Shown piece after piece: positions 8,760 through 18,690 of a stretch of 64,000 nucleotides of DNA; the stretch's first letter is position 1; the number at the start of each line of letters is the position of its first letter. The translations under genes were made by a program, and so were the position numbers. Source of the DNA: Alcaligenaceae bacterium (GTDB lineage: Bacteria; Pseudomonadota; Gammaproteobacteria; Burkholderiales; Burkholderiaceae_B); NCBI GenBank assembly GCA_013416455.1, contig JACCES010000011.1, positions 98,762 through 162,761 on the forward strand, in the 5' to 3' direction. A model generated the notes under the pieces. The model saw nothing but the letters and a program-made list of their open reading frames with translations, was not told where the DNA came from and did not search any database.

Positions 8760-9581
8760 ATGATTAAGGTCAAAAATCTTTGCCATGTTTTTCTTGCCAT
8801 GGCGGCCATCGTCGCCATGCCGGCGCAGGCCAACCAGCTCGAAGAAATCAAGAAGAAAGGCGAGCTGGTCTGCGGAACGCTCGGAACCTCGCAGCCTTTC
8901 AGTTTCCAGGACACCAAAACCCGCCAGGTGGTGGGTTACGACGTCGACTTCTGCAAGCTGATCGCCGACGGGCTGGGCGTCAAGGTCAACTACAAGCTGC
9001 TGTCCGTGGCCGCCCGCATTCCCGAACTGAGCGAAGGGCGTGTCGATATCGTTGCGGCCAATCTGGGCTATTCGGAAGACCGCGCCAAGCAGATCGATTT
9101 CAGCCACATGTACTACATCACGCCGCAGAAGCTGCTCGTCCGCGCCGATTCCGGCCTGAAGACGCTGGAACAGCTCGATGGCCTGCGGATAGGCGCCACC
9201 CGGGGTTCCAGTTCCGAGCGTGAAATAAAGAAACACCTGCCCAAGTCCGACGTCATCGGGTATGCCGACAGTTCCGCGGCTTACCTGGCGCTGCAGCAGA
9301 AGAAGGTGTCCGCCCAGTTCGCGTCCGAACTGGCGCTGGTCCGCCTCATGCTGCAGAGCCCCGAGTCGTCGCCCCTGGAAATCATGGAAAAATCGGTGTT
9401 CGATGAACCCTGGGGGCTGGGAATCCGCAAGGGCGAAGAAGCGCTTCTCCAGGCCGTGAACAAGATTCTCGACGACGCCGAAGCCTCCGGCGAGGCCGCC
9501 CGGATCTTCGAGAAATGGTTCGGCCAGGATACCCAGTACAAGATAAAGCGCTCGTTCACCATCCAGCCTTTGGGCAACTAG
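8760..9581 (+). CDS. Polar amino acid ABC transporter, substrate-binding protein
   Basis: A 273-residue periplasmic binding protein with a signal peptide (hydrophobic residues 8-22, cleavage near AQA|NQ at 25). The mature protein begins LEEIKKKGELVCGTLG, the standard start of the GlnH/HisJ family (SBP_bac_3), and contains VVGYDVDFCKLIADGLGVK, the ligand-binding lobe-1 motif. A strong AGGAGGAG lies just before the ATG. It is followed by two permease genes and an ATPase, giving a complete importer. The ligand is unknown; the upstream aminotransferase and RraA-fold genes hint at an unusual acidic amino acid. Confidence 0.9.
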   Translation: MIKVKNLCHVFLAMAAIVAMPAQANQLEEIKKKGELVCGTLGTSQPFSFQDTKTRQVVGYDVDFCKLIADGLGVKVNYKLLSVAARIPELSEGRVDIVAANLGYSEDRAKQIDFSHMYYITPQKLLVRADSGLKTLEQLDGLRIGATRGSSSEREIKKHLPKSDVIGYADSSAAYLALQQKKVSAQFASELALVRLMLQSPESSPLEIMEKSVFDEPWGLGIRKGEEALLQAVNKILDDAEASGEAARIFEKWFGQDTQYKIKRSFTIQPLGN

Positions 9582-9619
9582 GGCTTGGGACGTCAGCGCT
9601 GGCCGAAGAGGATCTGATC

Positions 9620-10306
9620 ATGTTCTTGCTTGAACCTGAACAATGGTTGCGCTTGCTGGACGGCATGCTGGTCACCTTGCAGCTGTTCGCCGTAAGCTGG
9701 CTGATTGCCTTCACGGTGGCGCTGACGCTGACCGTGATCCGCGCCACCAACGTTGCGCCGGCGCGCTGGTTCGTGGATGCCTACGTGGAATACCACCGCA
9801 ATGTTCCATTGCTGGTGCAGATCCTTTTCTGGTACTTCGGGATGCCTGAACTGTTGCCCGAAGGTTTCCGCGGGTGGCTCTATCAGCACAACGCGGAACT
9901 GTCCCTGGCGGCCATCGGCCTGGGCCTGGGGTCCGCTTCCTATGTGTCGGAAGACATGCGCAGCGGGCTCAGGGCCATCCCGATGACGCAATTCGAGGCC
10001 AGCCGGGCGCTCGGGGCCAGCTATCTGCAGAGCATGCGCCACATCATCGTGCCGCAGGCGCTCAGGCTGGCCATTCCGCCACTGGTCAGCCGTGCGCTGC
10101 TGCTGTTCAAGAACACCAGCCTGGCCATGGCGATCGGCGTGGCCGACCTGACCTACCAGACCCGGGAACTTGAAAATGAGACTTACCGCACCTTCGCGAC
10201 ATTCGGCGCGGCGACCATCCTGTACCTGCTCGGATCCTTTCTGATCATGTTCCTGGGATCGCGCATCTACCGTCACTACCAGCTGAAAGGTGGCGCCCGT
10301 GCTTGA
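9620..10306 (+). CDS. Polar amino acid ABC transporter permease 1
   Basis: A 228-residue inner-membrane permease of the HisM/GlnP family. It shows the N-terminal GMLVTLQLFAVSWLIAF segment, the conserved NVPLLVQILFWYFGMPELLP, and the cytoplasmic EAA loop (EASRALGASYLQSMRHIIVPQALRLA, shown here in part by ALGAS) that docks on the ATPase. The ATG at 9620 is chosen because the upstream extension lies inside the binding-protein gene. The two permeases overlap slightly, as is usual for heterodimers. Confidence 0.88.
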   Translation: MFLLEPEQWLRLLDGMLVTLQLFAVSWLIAFTVALTLTVIRATNVAPARWFVDAYVEYHRNVPLLVQILFWYFGMPELLPEGFRGWLYQHNAELSLAAIGLGLGSASYVSEDMRSGLRAIPMTQFEASRALGASYLQSMRHIIVPQALRLAIPPLVSRALLLFKNTSLAMAIGVADLTYQTRELENETYRTFATFGAATILYLLGSFLIMFLGSRIYRHYQLKGGARA

Positions 10307-10988
10307 GATTCTGCAGGAATACTGGCTCACCCTGCTCATCGGGCAGTATCCGCACGGCCCGCTCGGCGGCCTGGCGCTCACCCTGATCCTGGCGGTATTC
10401 GGCCTGGTGCTGTCCCTGCCGCTGGCGCTGATCATCACGCTGGCCCGCGTCAGCCCGTACAAGGTGTTTTCCCTGCCCAGCACCGCCCTGGTGCAGGTGG
10501 TGCGCGGCATACCGCTGCTGATGCTGATCTTCGGGGCGTATTTCGTCATTCCGAAATTGACCGGCCAGGTCGTCAGCGGGTTCGTGACCCTGCTGGGGGC
10601 GCTGGTGATCTACGAAAGCGCCTATCTTTCGGAAGTCATGCGCGCGGGGATCGAGGCCATACCCAAGGGCCAGATAGAAGCCTCGCGTTCGTTGGGCGTG
10701 GGATATTGGCAGACCATGCGCAAGGTCATCCTGCCGCAGGCGCTGTTCAATGTACTGCCCAGCATGACCAATCAGTTCATATCGACGATCAAGGAAACTT
10801 CGCTGGGCTACATCATCAGCGTGAACGAGCTCACCTTCGCGGCGAACCAGGTCAACAACCTGGTGCTCACCAAGCCCCTGCAGGTCTTCGGCATTTTGGC
10901 CATCATCTACTTTATTGTATGTTTTACGCTGACACGTGGATTACTGTGGGTGGATTTCCGCGTCCGGAAAGCCCGCGCCATGGTCTGA
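10299..10988 (+). CDS. Polar amino acid ABC transporter permease 2
   Basis: A 229-residue partner permease with the same family features: TLILAVFGLVLSLPLAL, the VRGIPLLMLIFGAYF segment and the EAA loop beginning EASRSLGVGYWQTM. No ATG is available near the start; GTG at 10299 is preferred over GTG at 10290 because GAAAGG ends eight bases before it. It overlaps the first permease gene by eight bases, indicating coupled translation. It should form the membrane channel with that protein. Confidence 0.87.
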   Translation: MLEILQEYWLTLLIGQYPHGPLGGLALTLILAVFGLVLSLPLALIITLARVSPYKVFSLPSTALVQVVRGIPLLMLIFGAYFVIPKLTGQVVSGFVTLLGALVIYESAYLSEVMRAGIEAIPKGQIEASRSLGVGYWQTMRKVILPQALFNVLPSMTNQFISTIKETSLGYIISVNELTFAANQVNNLVLTKPLQVFGILAIIYFIVCFTLTRGLLWVDFRVRKARAMV

Positions 10989-11010
10989 GCGCATTTGAGC
11001 CGGTGACTTC

Positions 11011-11741
<731 letters not shown>

Positions 11742-11745
<4 letters not shown>

Positions 11746-12761
11746 AGAAGCCTTCCGAAGGGGCTGAGGCCATGGGGGAATCGCCGGAGCGCTCGCCGGA
11801 TCCGAGCGGTGCGCTGGCGACGATGTTCACCCTCAAGCAGCTTGAGGCCTTCTACTGGAGCGGCCTGCTGGGAAGCTTCAGCGCGGCGGCCAAGAAGCTG
11901 CACACCACGCAATCGGCGATCGCCAAGCGCGTGGCGGAACTGGAAAGCTTCGTGGGGGCGTCGCTGCTGGACCGCAAGCCCAGGGCGTTGCTGCTCACCG
12001 GCAGGGGGCGGCTGCTGTATCCGCTGGCCGAAGAGATGCTCGAAGTCAACACGCGCATCGTGCGCAAGATGATCAGCCCGGACGCGCTGGAAGGCGTCGT
12101 GCGGCTGGGCGCCACCGAGCTGATCGGCATGACCTGGCTGGCCAAGCTGATCGATGAGACGCGGCGCCGCTATCCGCGCATCCAGCTGCTGCCGGACATC
12201 GACGGCGGCGTGACCTTGTATGAACGCCTGGGGGAAGGGTCGGTCGATCTGGCGATCATGCCCGGCCCCTTCTGGAGCCATGAATACGATTCCGTGCCGC
12301 TGGCTTCCATCAAGAATGCGTGGATGGCGTCGCCCAAGCTCAATATCGACCCCGATTCCGTGCTGTCCGCGCGCGACCTGATGAACTTCCCCATCATCAG
12401 CCAGCCGACCAATTCCGCCCTTTCCTATCTTTACGCCGCCTGGTTTGCCCAGCAGGGCATCGACGTCAAGCGGGTGATGACCTGCAACAGCGTCAGCGTC
12501 ATCGTGCAGATGACCATGCTGGGGCTGGGCATCAGCTATCTGCCGGCCTTTTTCTTCCGCCCCTGGGTCGAGCAGGGCAAGCTGGTGGAACTGAAAGTGA
12601 GGCCGCTGCTTCCCGACGTGAACTACCACATCGTCTACAAGAAAAGCGTGCTGAACCACATCATTGCGCCCATCATCGAACTGGCCCAGGAAGTCTGCGA
12701 CTTCCATTTGCAGGGGGCGATGATAATCGGCCCGCTGGGTGAACTGGATAAACCAGCATAG
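11742..12761 (+). CDS. LysR family transcriptional regulator
   Basis: A 339-residue regulator with an N-terminal winged helix-turn-helix ([36 protein letters not shown]) and a C-terminal effector domain of the periplasmic-binding fold. It has about 27 extra residues before the usual start; MFTLKQ at 11823 is an alternative, but the first ATG overlaps the ABC ATPase stop by four bases. Its place at the end of the aminotransferase-ABC operon suggests that it senses the imported amino acid or a derivative. No clear T-N11-A box was picked out in front of the operon. Confidence 0.9.
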
Positions 12762-12872
12762 TTTTTGTGGTATTGACCACGCGCATGGGCCCCGGCTGTC
12801 TACCCTACCAGGGGAAGTCCATTTAGGCGCGTGATCAGAAATCATCCCCAGCGAAAAAATGGGCGATATCCG

Positions 12873-13841
12873 TTAATTTTTGTGCGATTGGAAATTGAGC
12901 GGATCCAATGGGTCGTTCATGTTCATGACGGGCGGTTTCGGGTTCTCGTCGACAATGAGACGGAATATATCAGGCCTCGCGTAGTGGCCTACGACATCAA
13001 GATCATATTTCCATCGCGTAATATCGGATAAATCAATATCCGCAGTGAGGATTGCTTCGCCTTCGTAATTGGGGCCTGCCAGGATCTCACCAGCCGGATT
13101 GATGATGGCGCTGCCGCCATGAAACAGCACTGTTTCGGGCGTGTTACCTTGAATGGCGTCGTAGTCCGACGGATAGGCCTCACGGGTGATGTATTGGCAT
13201 GCGGCAAGTACGAAGCAGCGACCTTCCATCGCAATGTGCTGCATGGTTGTAATCCAAGCGGGCCGGTCGTCTGCTGTTGGTGCACAGTAAATCTGAATTC
13301 CCTTGTTGTACATCGCCATGCGCAGCAGGGGCATGTAGTTTTCCCAACATATTACCGAACCGAGCTTTCCATAAGGCGTATCGTAGACGGGCAAAGTAGA
13401 GCCGTCACCGAAACCCCATATCAACCTTTCCATGGCGGTTGGCATGAGTTTGCGATGTTTCCCCAGCAGTTGTCCTTCGGGGGAAAAATATAGTGCGGTA
13501 CAGTAGAGAGTGCCGACCTCCTTTTCCATAACGCCAATTACCACATAGGTCTGAGCTTCGCGTGCTGCCGCGGCAAGTTCGTCGGTTTCGGGTCCTGGCA
13601 CTGTGATTGCCGCGTCGAAATATCGTACGAACTCATCTCGACCTCTAGGCTGCCGCCCCCCGACCCGAGCTCCGAAGTCGGAACCCTTCGGATATCCGGA
13701 AATGGTTGCTTCCGGAAATACAACCAGTTTCGCCCCCGTCGCGGCTGCTTTGTGTATATGCTCGATGACCTTGCGCACGCTTGCTGCCTTATCGAATGGA
13801 ATAGAACCTATCTGCGCAATTGCGGCACGGAATGTTGTCAT
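12873..13841 (-). CDS. Carbon-nitrogen hydrolase, nitrilase branch
   Basis: A 322-residue nitrilase-superfamily enzyme, which hydrolyses nitriles (or amides) to carboxylic acids. The catalytic triad is complete: Glu44 in VVFPEATISGYP, Lys131 in GKHRKLMPT, and Cys165 in GSVICWENYMPLLR. The sequence CWEN plus ALYFSPEGQLLGKHRK place it in the true nitrilase branch (aliphatic or cyanide-type). It sits in an AT-richer island with a cupin and a Bug receptor on the same strand, suggesting uptake and hydrolysis of a nitrile or its acid. Convergent with the upstream LysR gene. Confidence 0.9.
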   Translation of the reverse strand: MTTFRAAIAQIGSIPFDKAASVRKVIEHIHKAAATGAKLVVFPEATISGYPKGSDFGARVGGRQPRGRDEFVRYFDAAITVPGPETDELAAAAREAQTYVVIGVMEKEVGTLYCTALYFSPEGQLLGKHRKLMPTAMERLIWGFGDGSTLPVYDTPYGKLGSVICWENYMPLLRMAMYNKGIQIYCAPTADDRPAWITTMQHIAMEGRCFVLAACQYITREAYPSDYDAIQGNTPETVLFHGGSAIINPAGEILAGPNYEGEAILTADIDLSDITRWKYDLDVVGHYARPDIFRLIVDENPKPPVMNMNDPLDPLNFQSHKN

Positions 13842-13963
13842 GTTTCTTGCTCCTGGATTTCTTGGTGATAAGTTGGGCGGGCGTTTATATGATTGTCGAT
13901 TACACGCTGTTGGGATTGCAAAGGGTTCAGATGGCTCCCCACCTGATGCGTCTGACTTGTGTG

Positions 13964-14323
13964 CTACACATGCTGGCGGGCTTGGAGCTCTGTTAGTTGT
14001 ATGTTGTCGTATTCTCCCCCGCCTTGCAGCACCAGGAAAGTCGCTGATGACTCACCTGGATTCGTGACCAGGTGCGGACGTTTGGCGGCAACCGCATATA
14101 TTTGGTGTGGTTCAAGTCTTATCTTTTCCTCGGGCTCAAGCAGAAACAGTTCTATTGCCCCTTCCAGTACATAGAATGTATCTTGCACCGAGCTGTGTGA
14201 ATGCCAGGGTATGCATTGTGTCGAGGAAATCTGAATTTCCGTGATGCGGAACTCCTTGCGCTCGGCGTGATAAGCGCGGCGCTCTACCTTGTAAAGGTGC
14301 GTTGCGTCCTTCAGTGCCTTCAT
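13964..14323 (-). CDS. Small cupin-domain protein, copy 1
   Basis: A 119-residue single-domain cupin. The first metal-site motif is IPWHSHSSVQDTFYVLEG (His-x-His) and the second is RPHLVTN; the barrel strands LFLLEPEEKIRLEP and TFLVLQGGGEY are clear. It is about 70 percent identical, by eye, to the cupin at 16445-16780 on the opposite strand. The pair flank a Bug receptor and a LysR gene. Such proteins can be metal-dependent isomerases, decarboxylases or ligand sensors; no specific activity can be assigned. It lies between the nitrilase and the Bug receptor in the same orientation. Confidence 0.82.
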   Translation of the reverse strand: MKALKDATHLYKVERRAYHAERKEFRITEIQISSTQCIPWHSHSSVQDTFYVLEGAIELFLLEPEEKIRLEPHQIYAVAAKRPHLVTNPGESSATFLVLQGGGEYDNIQLTELQARQHV

Positions 14324-14375
14324 GTGTATTCCTGCGTATAAGTGTTGACTGATGCTGCTTCATGCGCCCGGTTTA

Positions 14376-15356
14376 TCAAGATACGTAAAGATTCGCTTGC
14401 TTCACTATCTCGCCGACTGTTTGGGTTTGGGCTGTGATGAACTGGGTGGTGCTTTCAGGGGTGGAGTCCAAGACAGGTTCCATACCCAGATCTTTCATTC
14501 CCTTTATCAGGGACTCGTCCTGCATGCTTTCATGCAACGCGCTGGCCAGGATGCTGATGATTTCCCTGGGAGTCCCGTGAGGTGCGGAGACCAGATTGAA
14601 TGTGTTTCCCACCATATCTATACCCTGCTCTTTCGCTGTGGGAATGCCGGGAGCGGCTTCCGATCGCTGGTCGGCAAAAACAGCCAGAATCCGCAATCTG
14701 CCCTGGTTGTGAAGATTGAGAGTACTTATGTAATTGTCTATGGTGAAATCCACTACTTGTGATATTGTGTCCACAATGGCCGGGCCGGCGCCGCCGTATG
14801 GGACATGCAGTATGTCCAGTTCTTCAATGATTTTCAATTGTTCTCCGGCGACATTCGTGCTGCTCCCCAGGCCGGCAGAACCGTAGCTCAATTTTCCAGG
14901 GTTTTTTCTGGCGTATTCGACCAGGTCCGCCAGACTCTTGAATGCGGATTTCTCACTTACCGCCAGTACGAACGGCGCCAGCCCTACCAAGCCTACATGC
15001 TCGAAAGAAGTGACGGGGTCGTAGGGCGGCGGCCTGCGCGATAGTGCAGAGTAAATGCTGGAAGAGGATGCGTGGAATATCAGGGTTTTGCCATCCGGTG
15101 TCGCACGCACGACCGACTCGGCGCCTACCGCCCCTCCGGCACCAGGCCTGTTCAGGATTATTATTGGTGTGTTGAGGTGCTCGGTGAATCGTGAACTAAA
15201 AAGCCGGGCCAGTATGCTCGAGTGTCCGCCCGGCGCAAACGGGACAACCATTTCGATTGGTCCATCTGGAAATTTTTTCTGGGCAAAACTTACGGCAGGA
15301 AGTTGTAATGCAAAGGGGAGTAAGGCAAGCCGCTTAAGGGTTTCGCGCTTTTTCAT
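14376..15356 (-). CDS. Bug/TctC-family periplasmic receptor 1
   Basis: A 326-residue receptor of the Bug (TctC) family, very expanded in Bordetella and relatives, which bind carboxylates, nicotinic or amino compounds. The signal peptide runs to about AVSFAQ (residues 1-22). The mature protein has the family signatures VVPFAPGGHSSILAR and ILNRPGAGGAVGAE, and the VPYGGAGPAIVD loop. The ATG at 15356 has AGGAGGAA upstream, ruling out the longer frame. No membrane tctA/tctB genes are near, so it is an orphan receptor. It diverges from a LysR gene that probably controls it. Confidence 0.9.
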   Translation of the reverse strand: MKKRETLKRLALLPFALQLPAVSFAQKKFPDGPIEMVVPFAPGGHSSILARLFSSRFTEHLNTPIIILNRPGAGGAVGAESVVRATPDGKTLIFHASSSSIYSALSRRPPPYDPVTSFEHVGLVGLAPFVLAVSEKSAFKSLADLVEYARKNPGKLSYGSAGLGSSTNVAGEQLKIIEELDILHVPYGGAGPAIVDTISQVVDFTIDNYISTLNLHNQGRLRILAVFADQRSEAAPGIPTAKEQGIDMVGNTFNLVSAPHGTPREIISILASALHESMQDESLIKGMKDLGMEPVLDSTPESTTQFITAQTQTVGEIVKQANLYVS

Positions 15357-15463
15357 TTGTTCCTCCTCGGTGGTTATTTTTAATGAGTTGGAACAGCCTA
15401 TCATGGCTTGTTTTTATTGATAAATTGTTTTTTTGTTCGGATTCATGACATATTGGTATGAAT
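15357..15463. promoter_or_regulatory. LysR-type operator overlapping the regulator start codon
   Basis: The divergent gap between the Bug receptor and its LysR gene is AT-rich. At 15441-15463 it holds a perfect inverted repeat, ATTCAT-N11-ATGAAT, containing the T-N11-A core expected for LysR proteins; the right half includes the LysR ATG at 15458. A second inverted repeat, TATCA-N14-TGATA, is at 15399-15422. The placement suggests self-repression with activation of the receptor operon. Confidence 0.55.
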
Positions 15464-16357
15464 ATAAGTCCCAAGAAGTTACAGGTAATTTCTTGTTTGG
15501 CTCAAACGCTCAGCTTTAGCAGAACTGCTGATATATTCTGTACAACGCAGCCTAGCTTGAGTAGAATCGTTCGATCCGTCGAACAAGAATTAGGCTGTCA
15601 GATCTTCATTAGAACCACGCGGCATGTGGAGCTCACACAGCAAGGCCGCATGCTGCTTCCTATCGTTAACAAGCTTGTCCAGGATTATGAACGCGGCATC
15701 TTGAGATTGCGGGAGGCGACCCAGGGAAAAAGGCCAACTATCACGATTGCTGCACTACCTTCGCTATGCGCGTTAATTCTGCCCGGTTTGCTTATTGAAC
15801 TTAAAAAGAGCCTGTCGGATTTCGTTTTTTCGGTACAGGAGGCTCATGCCTGTCATGCTGTCGACTTGGTGAGATCTGGAAAGGCGGACTTTGCTGTGTG
15901 CGGTGTGGATTACATCGATCCCGACCTGTCATTTATCGTGGTCCAAGAAGATCGGTTTGTATTGTTGTGTGATCAATCTGATTCCCTTCGCTATGCTGTG
16001 AAGGTATGGGATGAGCGCCTGATTAATGATTTGCCTGTTGTTTCCATGGAGCAGGGAACCAATGCAAGGGACTATATCGATATGTCCTTCAAGAAGGTCG
16101 GAATGGAGTTCCGGCCGATAGTGGAGTTGACCAATTTGTTGTCAATTGCTCAATTCGTAAGGCAAGGGTTTGGCGTGGGTTTGATTCCGGAGTTGGGGGC
16201 CAAGGCGCTTATAGATGGCGGTTTGTGCATAAAATACTTGGAAAATGCTCCCAAGAGAAAATTGGGAATAATTAGAAAGCAGTCTGACGGCTCGCCTGAG
16301 TATATGCATATGATGGCTGATTTTCTGAGGTCTGCTTTAATAAATGTTCTTAAATGA
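15458..16357 (+). CDS. LysR family transcriptional regulator of the nitrilase/cupin island
   Basis: A 299-residue LysR regulator. The helix-turn-helix is near residues 18-37 (FSRTADIFCTTQPSLSRIV), followed by the conserved ELGCQIFIRTTRHVELTQQGR. The effector domain is complete. It diverges from the Bug-cupin-nitrilase genes and runs with the second cupin, so it likely controls both arms. Its codon use is visibly AT-richer than that of genes on either side, pointing to acquisition by transfer. No strong ribosome binding site precedes the ATG, which itself lies in the proposed operator. Confidence 0.9.
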   Translation: MNISPKKLQVISCLAQTLSFSRTADIFCTTQPSLSRIVRSVEQELGCQIFIRTTRHVELTQQGRMLLPIVNKLVQDYERGILRLREATQGKRPTITIAALPSLCALILPGLLIELKKSLSDFVFSVQEAHACHAVDLVRSGKADFAVCGVDYIDPDLSFIVVQEDRFVLLCDQSDSLRYAVKVWDERLINDLPVVSMEQGTNARDYIDMSFKKVGMEFRPIVELTNLLSIAQFVRQGFGVGLIPELGAKALIDGGLCIKYLENAPKRKLGIIRKQSDGSPEYMHMMADFLRSALINVLK

Positions 16358-16444
16358 TGGGTAATGGCTTGGCGGTTTTATTGTTGTGAGATGGTTTTTT
16401 CGTCATCGTTGTCGATAAAGATGAAACGTACGCAGGAGGCTGAC

Positions 16445-16780
16445 ATGAAGTCTATGAAAGATGCAACGCACCTTTACGAAGTAGAGCGGCGCATGCGGCA
16501 TGCCGAGCGTCCGGGGTTTAGAATTACAGAGCTTCAAATCTCACCGACACAACGGATTCCTTGGCATTCACATAGTGTGGTAAGAGACACATTTTATGTG
16601 TTGGAAGGGAAATTGGATCTTTTTCTGTTGGAACCTAAAGAGAAGGTCAGCCTTGAACCGCATCAAATATATTCGGTCGGCGCGGGGCGACCTCATTTAG
16701 TGACGAATGCTGGCAAGACGTCGACTACATTCCTGGTCCTGCAGGGAGGGGGGGAATACGACTACATACCGATCGCTTGA
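16445..16780 (+). CDS. Small cupin-domain protein, copy 2
   Basis: A 111-residue cupin paralogous to the one at 13964-14323, with the same motifs (IPWHSHSVVRDTFYVLEG, RPHLVTN, TFLVLQGGGEYD). The ATG at 16445 is chosen because CAGGAGG lies just upstream and MKSMKDATHLYEVERR aligns with the start of copy 1. It follows the LysR gene on the plus strand, so the island has a cupin on each side. The divergence of about 30 percent means an old duplication or separate acquisition. Function unknown. Confidence 0.82.
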   Translation: MKSMKDATHLYEVERRMRHAERPGFRITELQISPTQRIPWHSHSVVRDTFYVLEGKLDLFLLEPKEKVSLEPHQIYSVGAGRPHLVTNAGKTSTTFLVLQGGGEYDYIPIA

Positions 16781-16798
16781 ATATTGTTGGCGTGGTAA

Positions 16799-17347
16799 TT
16801 AGCGTATTCCCGCAGCCAGCCCCAGATGCCCGCAGATGAATGCCGCCACGGCCTGGGGGTCGTCGAGCGGCAGGCAGGGCAGGCCGTTATCCAGCACGGT
16901 ATCGCTCGCCACCGCCACGAAGCCGCTGCCCGGTTCGGCATGCAGGGGCGCGTGCCCCAGCGCGGGGCGGAAGACTTCCAGGCGCGGGATGTGTTCGTTC
17001 TTGAAGCCTTCGACCAGTGTCAGATCGGCCGGCGCCAGCCGGGCGATCTGCTCTTCCAGCCGGGGTTCGGGCCGGTCGCGCAATTCATGCACGATGGCGT
17101 AGCGGAATGGCGAGGCGATCATGACTTCCTGGGCGCCGGCGAGCCGGAAGCGGGCGCTGTCCTTTTGCGGGGGTTCGAGGGTGACGTCGTGGTGGCTGTG
17201 CTTGATGACGTTTACCCGCAGGCCGAGCGCCCGCAGGCGGGGCAGCATGGCTTCGATCAGGGTGGTCTTGCCGCTGCCGGAGCGGCCGGCAATGCCGAAC
17301 ACGCCGGCGGGCATCGGAACGGCGCTTTCGGGCGGGCATGGGTTCAT
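16799..17347 (-). CDS. mobB: Molybdopterin-guanine dinucleotide biosynthesis adapter MobB
   Basis: A 182-residue P-loop GTPase that assists MobA in attaching GMP to molybdopterin. It has Walker [16 protein letters not shown] (the GRSGSGKTT core near residues 21-29), the MobB hallmark VIKHSHHDV, and [18 protein letters not shown]. It follows moaA on the minus strand after 23 bases and marks the left end of the molybdenum cofactor cluster. Length is normal. MNPCPP at 17347 is the start; MPAGVFG further in is less likely. Confidence 0.92.
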   Translation of the reverse strand: MNPCPPESAVPMPAGVFGIAGRSGSGKTTLIEAMLPRLRALGLRVNVIKHSHHDVTLEPPQKDSARFRLAGAQEVMIASPFRYAIVHELRDRPEPRLEEQIARLAPADLTLVEGFKNEHIPRLEVFRPALGHAPLHAEPGSGFVAVASDTVLDNGLPCLPLDDPQAVAAFICGHLGLAAGIR

Positions 17348-17370
17348 GCGTATGGTTTCCCCGGCATGCG

Positions 17371-18423
17371 TCAGCCCCCGGTCTGGGCCATGACGCGGAT
17401 GATGCGCCGGGGCGCGGTGACGAATTCATGGCGTTCGGGTTTGGCGGCGATGCCGGCCAGTATCAGCCGTTGCAGCTCGGCGTCGTCGGCGCCCTGGCGC
17501 AGGGCGGCCCCCAGCGGCACCTGGTTTTCCTGGCCCAGGCACAGGTAGAGGGTGCCGTCCACGCTCAGGCGTACGCGATTGCAGCTTGCACAGAAATGCT
17601 GTGACATGGGGGTGATGACGCCCAGCGCGGGGGATTTCCCCTCGGCCGACCAGTAGCGCGCCGGGCCGGGCCCCACATGTTCTATCGTGTGCAGCAGGCC
17701 GAAGCGGGTGGCGAGCCGGGCGCCCATTTCATTGAGATTGACGTGCCGGAACTGCTGCCCGCTGGCGCCCAAGGGCATGGTTTCGATCAGGCGCAGGATG
17801 AAACCGTTATCCAATGTATAGCCAAGAATGCGCGCGACTTCTTCTTCGGGCGTCTGGCTGTGGACGACACAGTTCACCTTGATCGATTCGAAGCCGACGC
17901 GGCGCGCTTCCTGGAGGCCGTCAAGGACGTCCTGCAGGCGGTCGCGCCGCGTGATTTCCCTGAAGGTTTCCGCATCGAGGGAATCCAGGCTGACGTTCAG
18001 CCGCCGCACGCCGGCCTGCTTGAGGTCGGCGGCGTATCGCGCGAGCCGGGTGCCGTTGGTCGACATGGCCAGATCGCGTACATCGGGCATGGCGGCCACG
18101 CGCGCGGCCAACTCGGCGACGCCCCGGCGGGTCAGGGGTTCGCCGCCGGTAAGACGGATCTTGCTGACGCCCAGATCGACGAACAGGCCGATGAGACGCG
18201 CCATTTCGACGTGGGTCAGCCAGTTGGCGGGTTCTTCGAAGCCTTTGAAGTCTTCGGGCAGGCAATATTGGCAGCGGAGATCGCAGCGGTCGGTGACGGA
18301 AACGCGCAGATAGTCGATACGGCGCGCGAAACTGTCGACCAGGCTGCGGTCGCCTTCGCGGGCAGGCCTGCGCGCACCGTGCTTGTCACGGTTTGCTGAG
18401 GAGGGCGCGACCGTTGCGGACAT
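17371..18423 (-). CDS. moaA: GTP 3',8-cyclase MoaA (radical SAM)
   Basis: A 350-residue radical SAM enzyme that converts GTP to 3',8-cyclo-GTP, the first step of molybdenum cofactor synthesis (with MoaC). The N-terminal 4Fe-4S motif is CDLRCQYC, the SAM-binding GGEPL follows, and the C-terminal cluster is CASCNR with a third Cys in LYLCLG. The protein ends in the conserved Gly-Gly tail (QTGG) that enters the active site. The ATG at 18423 (MSATVAP) is used; an upstream ATG adds an unlike sequence. It precedes mobB; a mobile element and a toxin-antitoxin pair now separate it from moaD. Confidence 0.95.
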   Translation of the reverse strand: MSATVAPSSANRDKHGARRPAREGDRSLVDSFARRIDYLRVSVTDRCDLRCQYCLPEDFKGFEEPANWLTHVEMARLIGLFVDLGVSKIRLTGGEPLTRRGVAELAARVAAMPDVRDLAMSTNGTRLARYAADLKQAGVRRLNVSLDSLDAETFREITRRDRLQDVLDGLQEARRVGFESIKVNCVVHSQTPEEEVARILGYTLDNGFILRLIETMPLGASGQQFRHVNLNEMGARLATRFGLLHTIEHVGPGPARYWSAEGKSPALGVITPMSQHFCASCNRVRLSVDGTLYLCLGQENQVPLGAALRQGADDAELQRLILAGIAAKPERHEFVTAPRRIIRVMAQTGG

Positions 18424-18690
18424 CGGTATTCCTGGATAGTGTTCCCGGGCCGGGAAGCCCGGGATCTTCACGTACTGACAGCTTACCAAGCCTATGCGAC
18501 CTTTTCCACCCGCGGAATATTCCGCCGGCGCCCAGCAATTCCTTCAGGAAGCCGCGCTTGCTTGCACAGGGGGAGGGGGGAGGGCTACAGGCAGGAACCG
18601 TTTTCATCGGGGAGTCTTCTTCCGCAATTCTCATGATTGCAGGATAGAGGGCCCCCGTTCATCCGGCTATTGGCTTCATCAGTGAGCGGA

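Noticed and set aside
18424..18690. Moco riboswitch ahead of moaA
   Set aside because: I looked for a conserved structured leader and found none that I could support; the region also has no strong hairpin with terminator.
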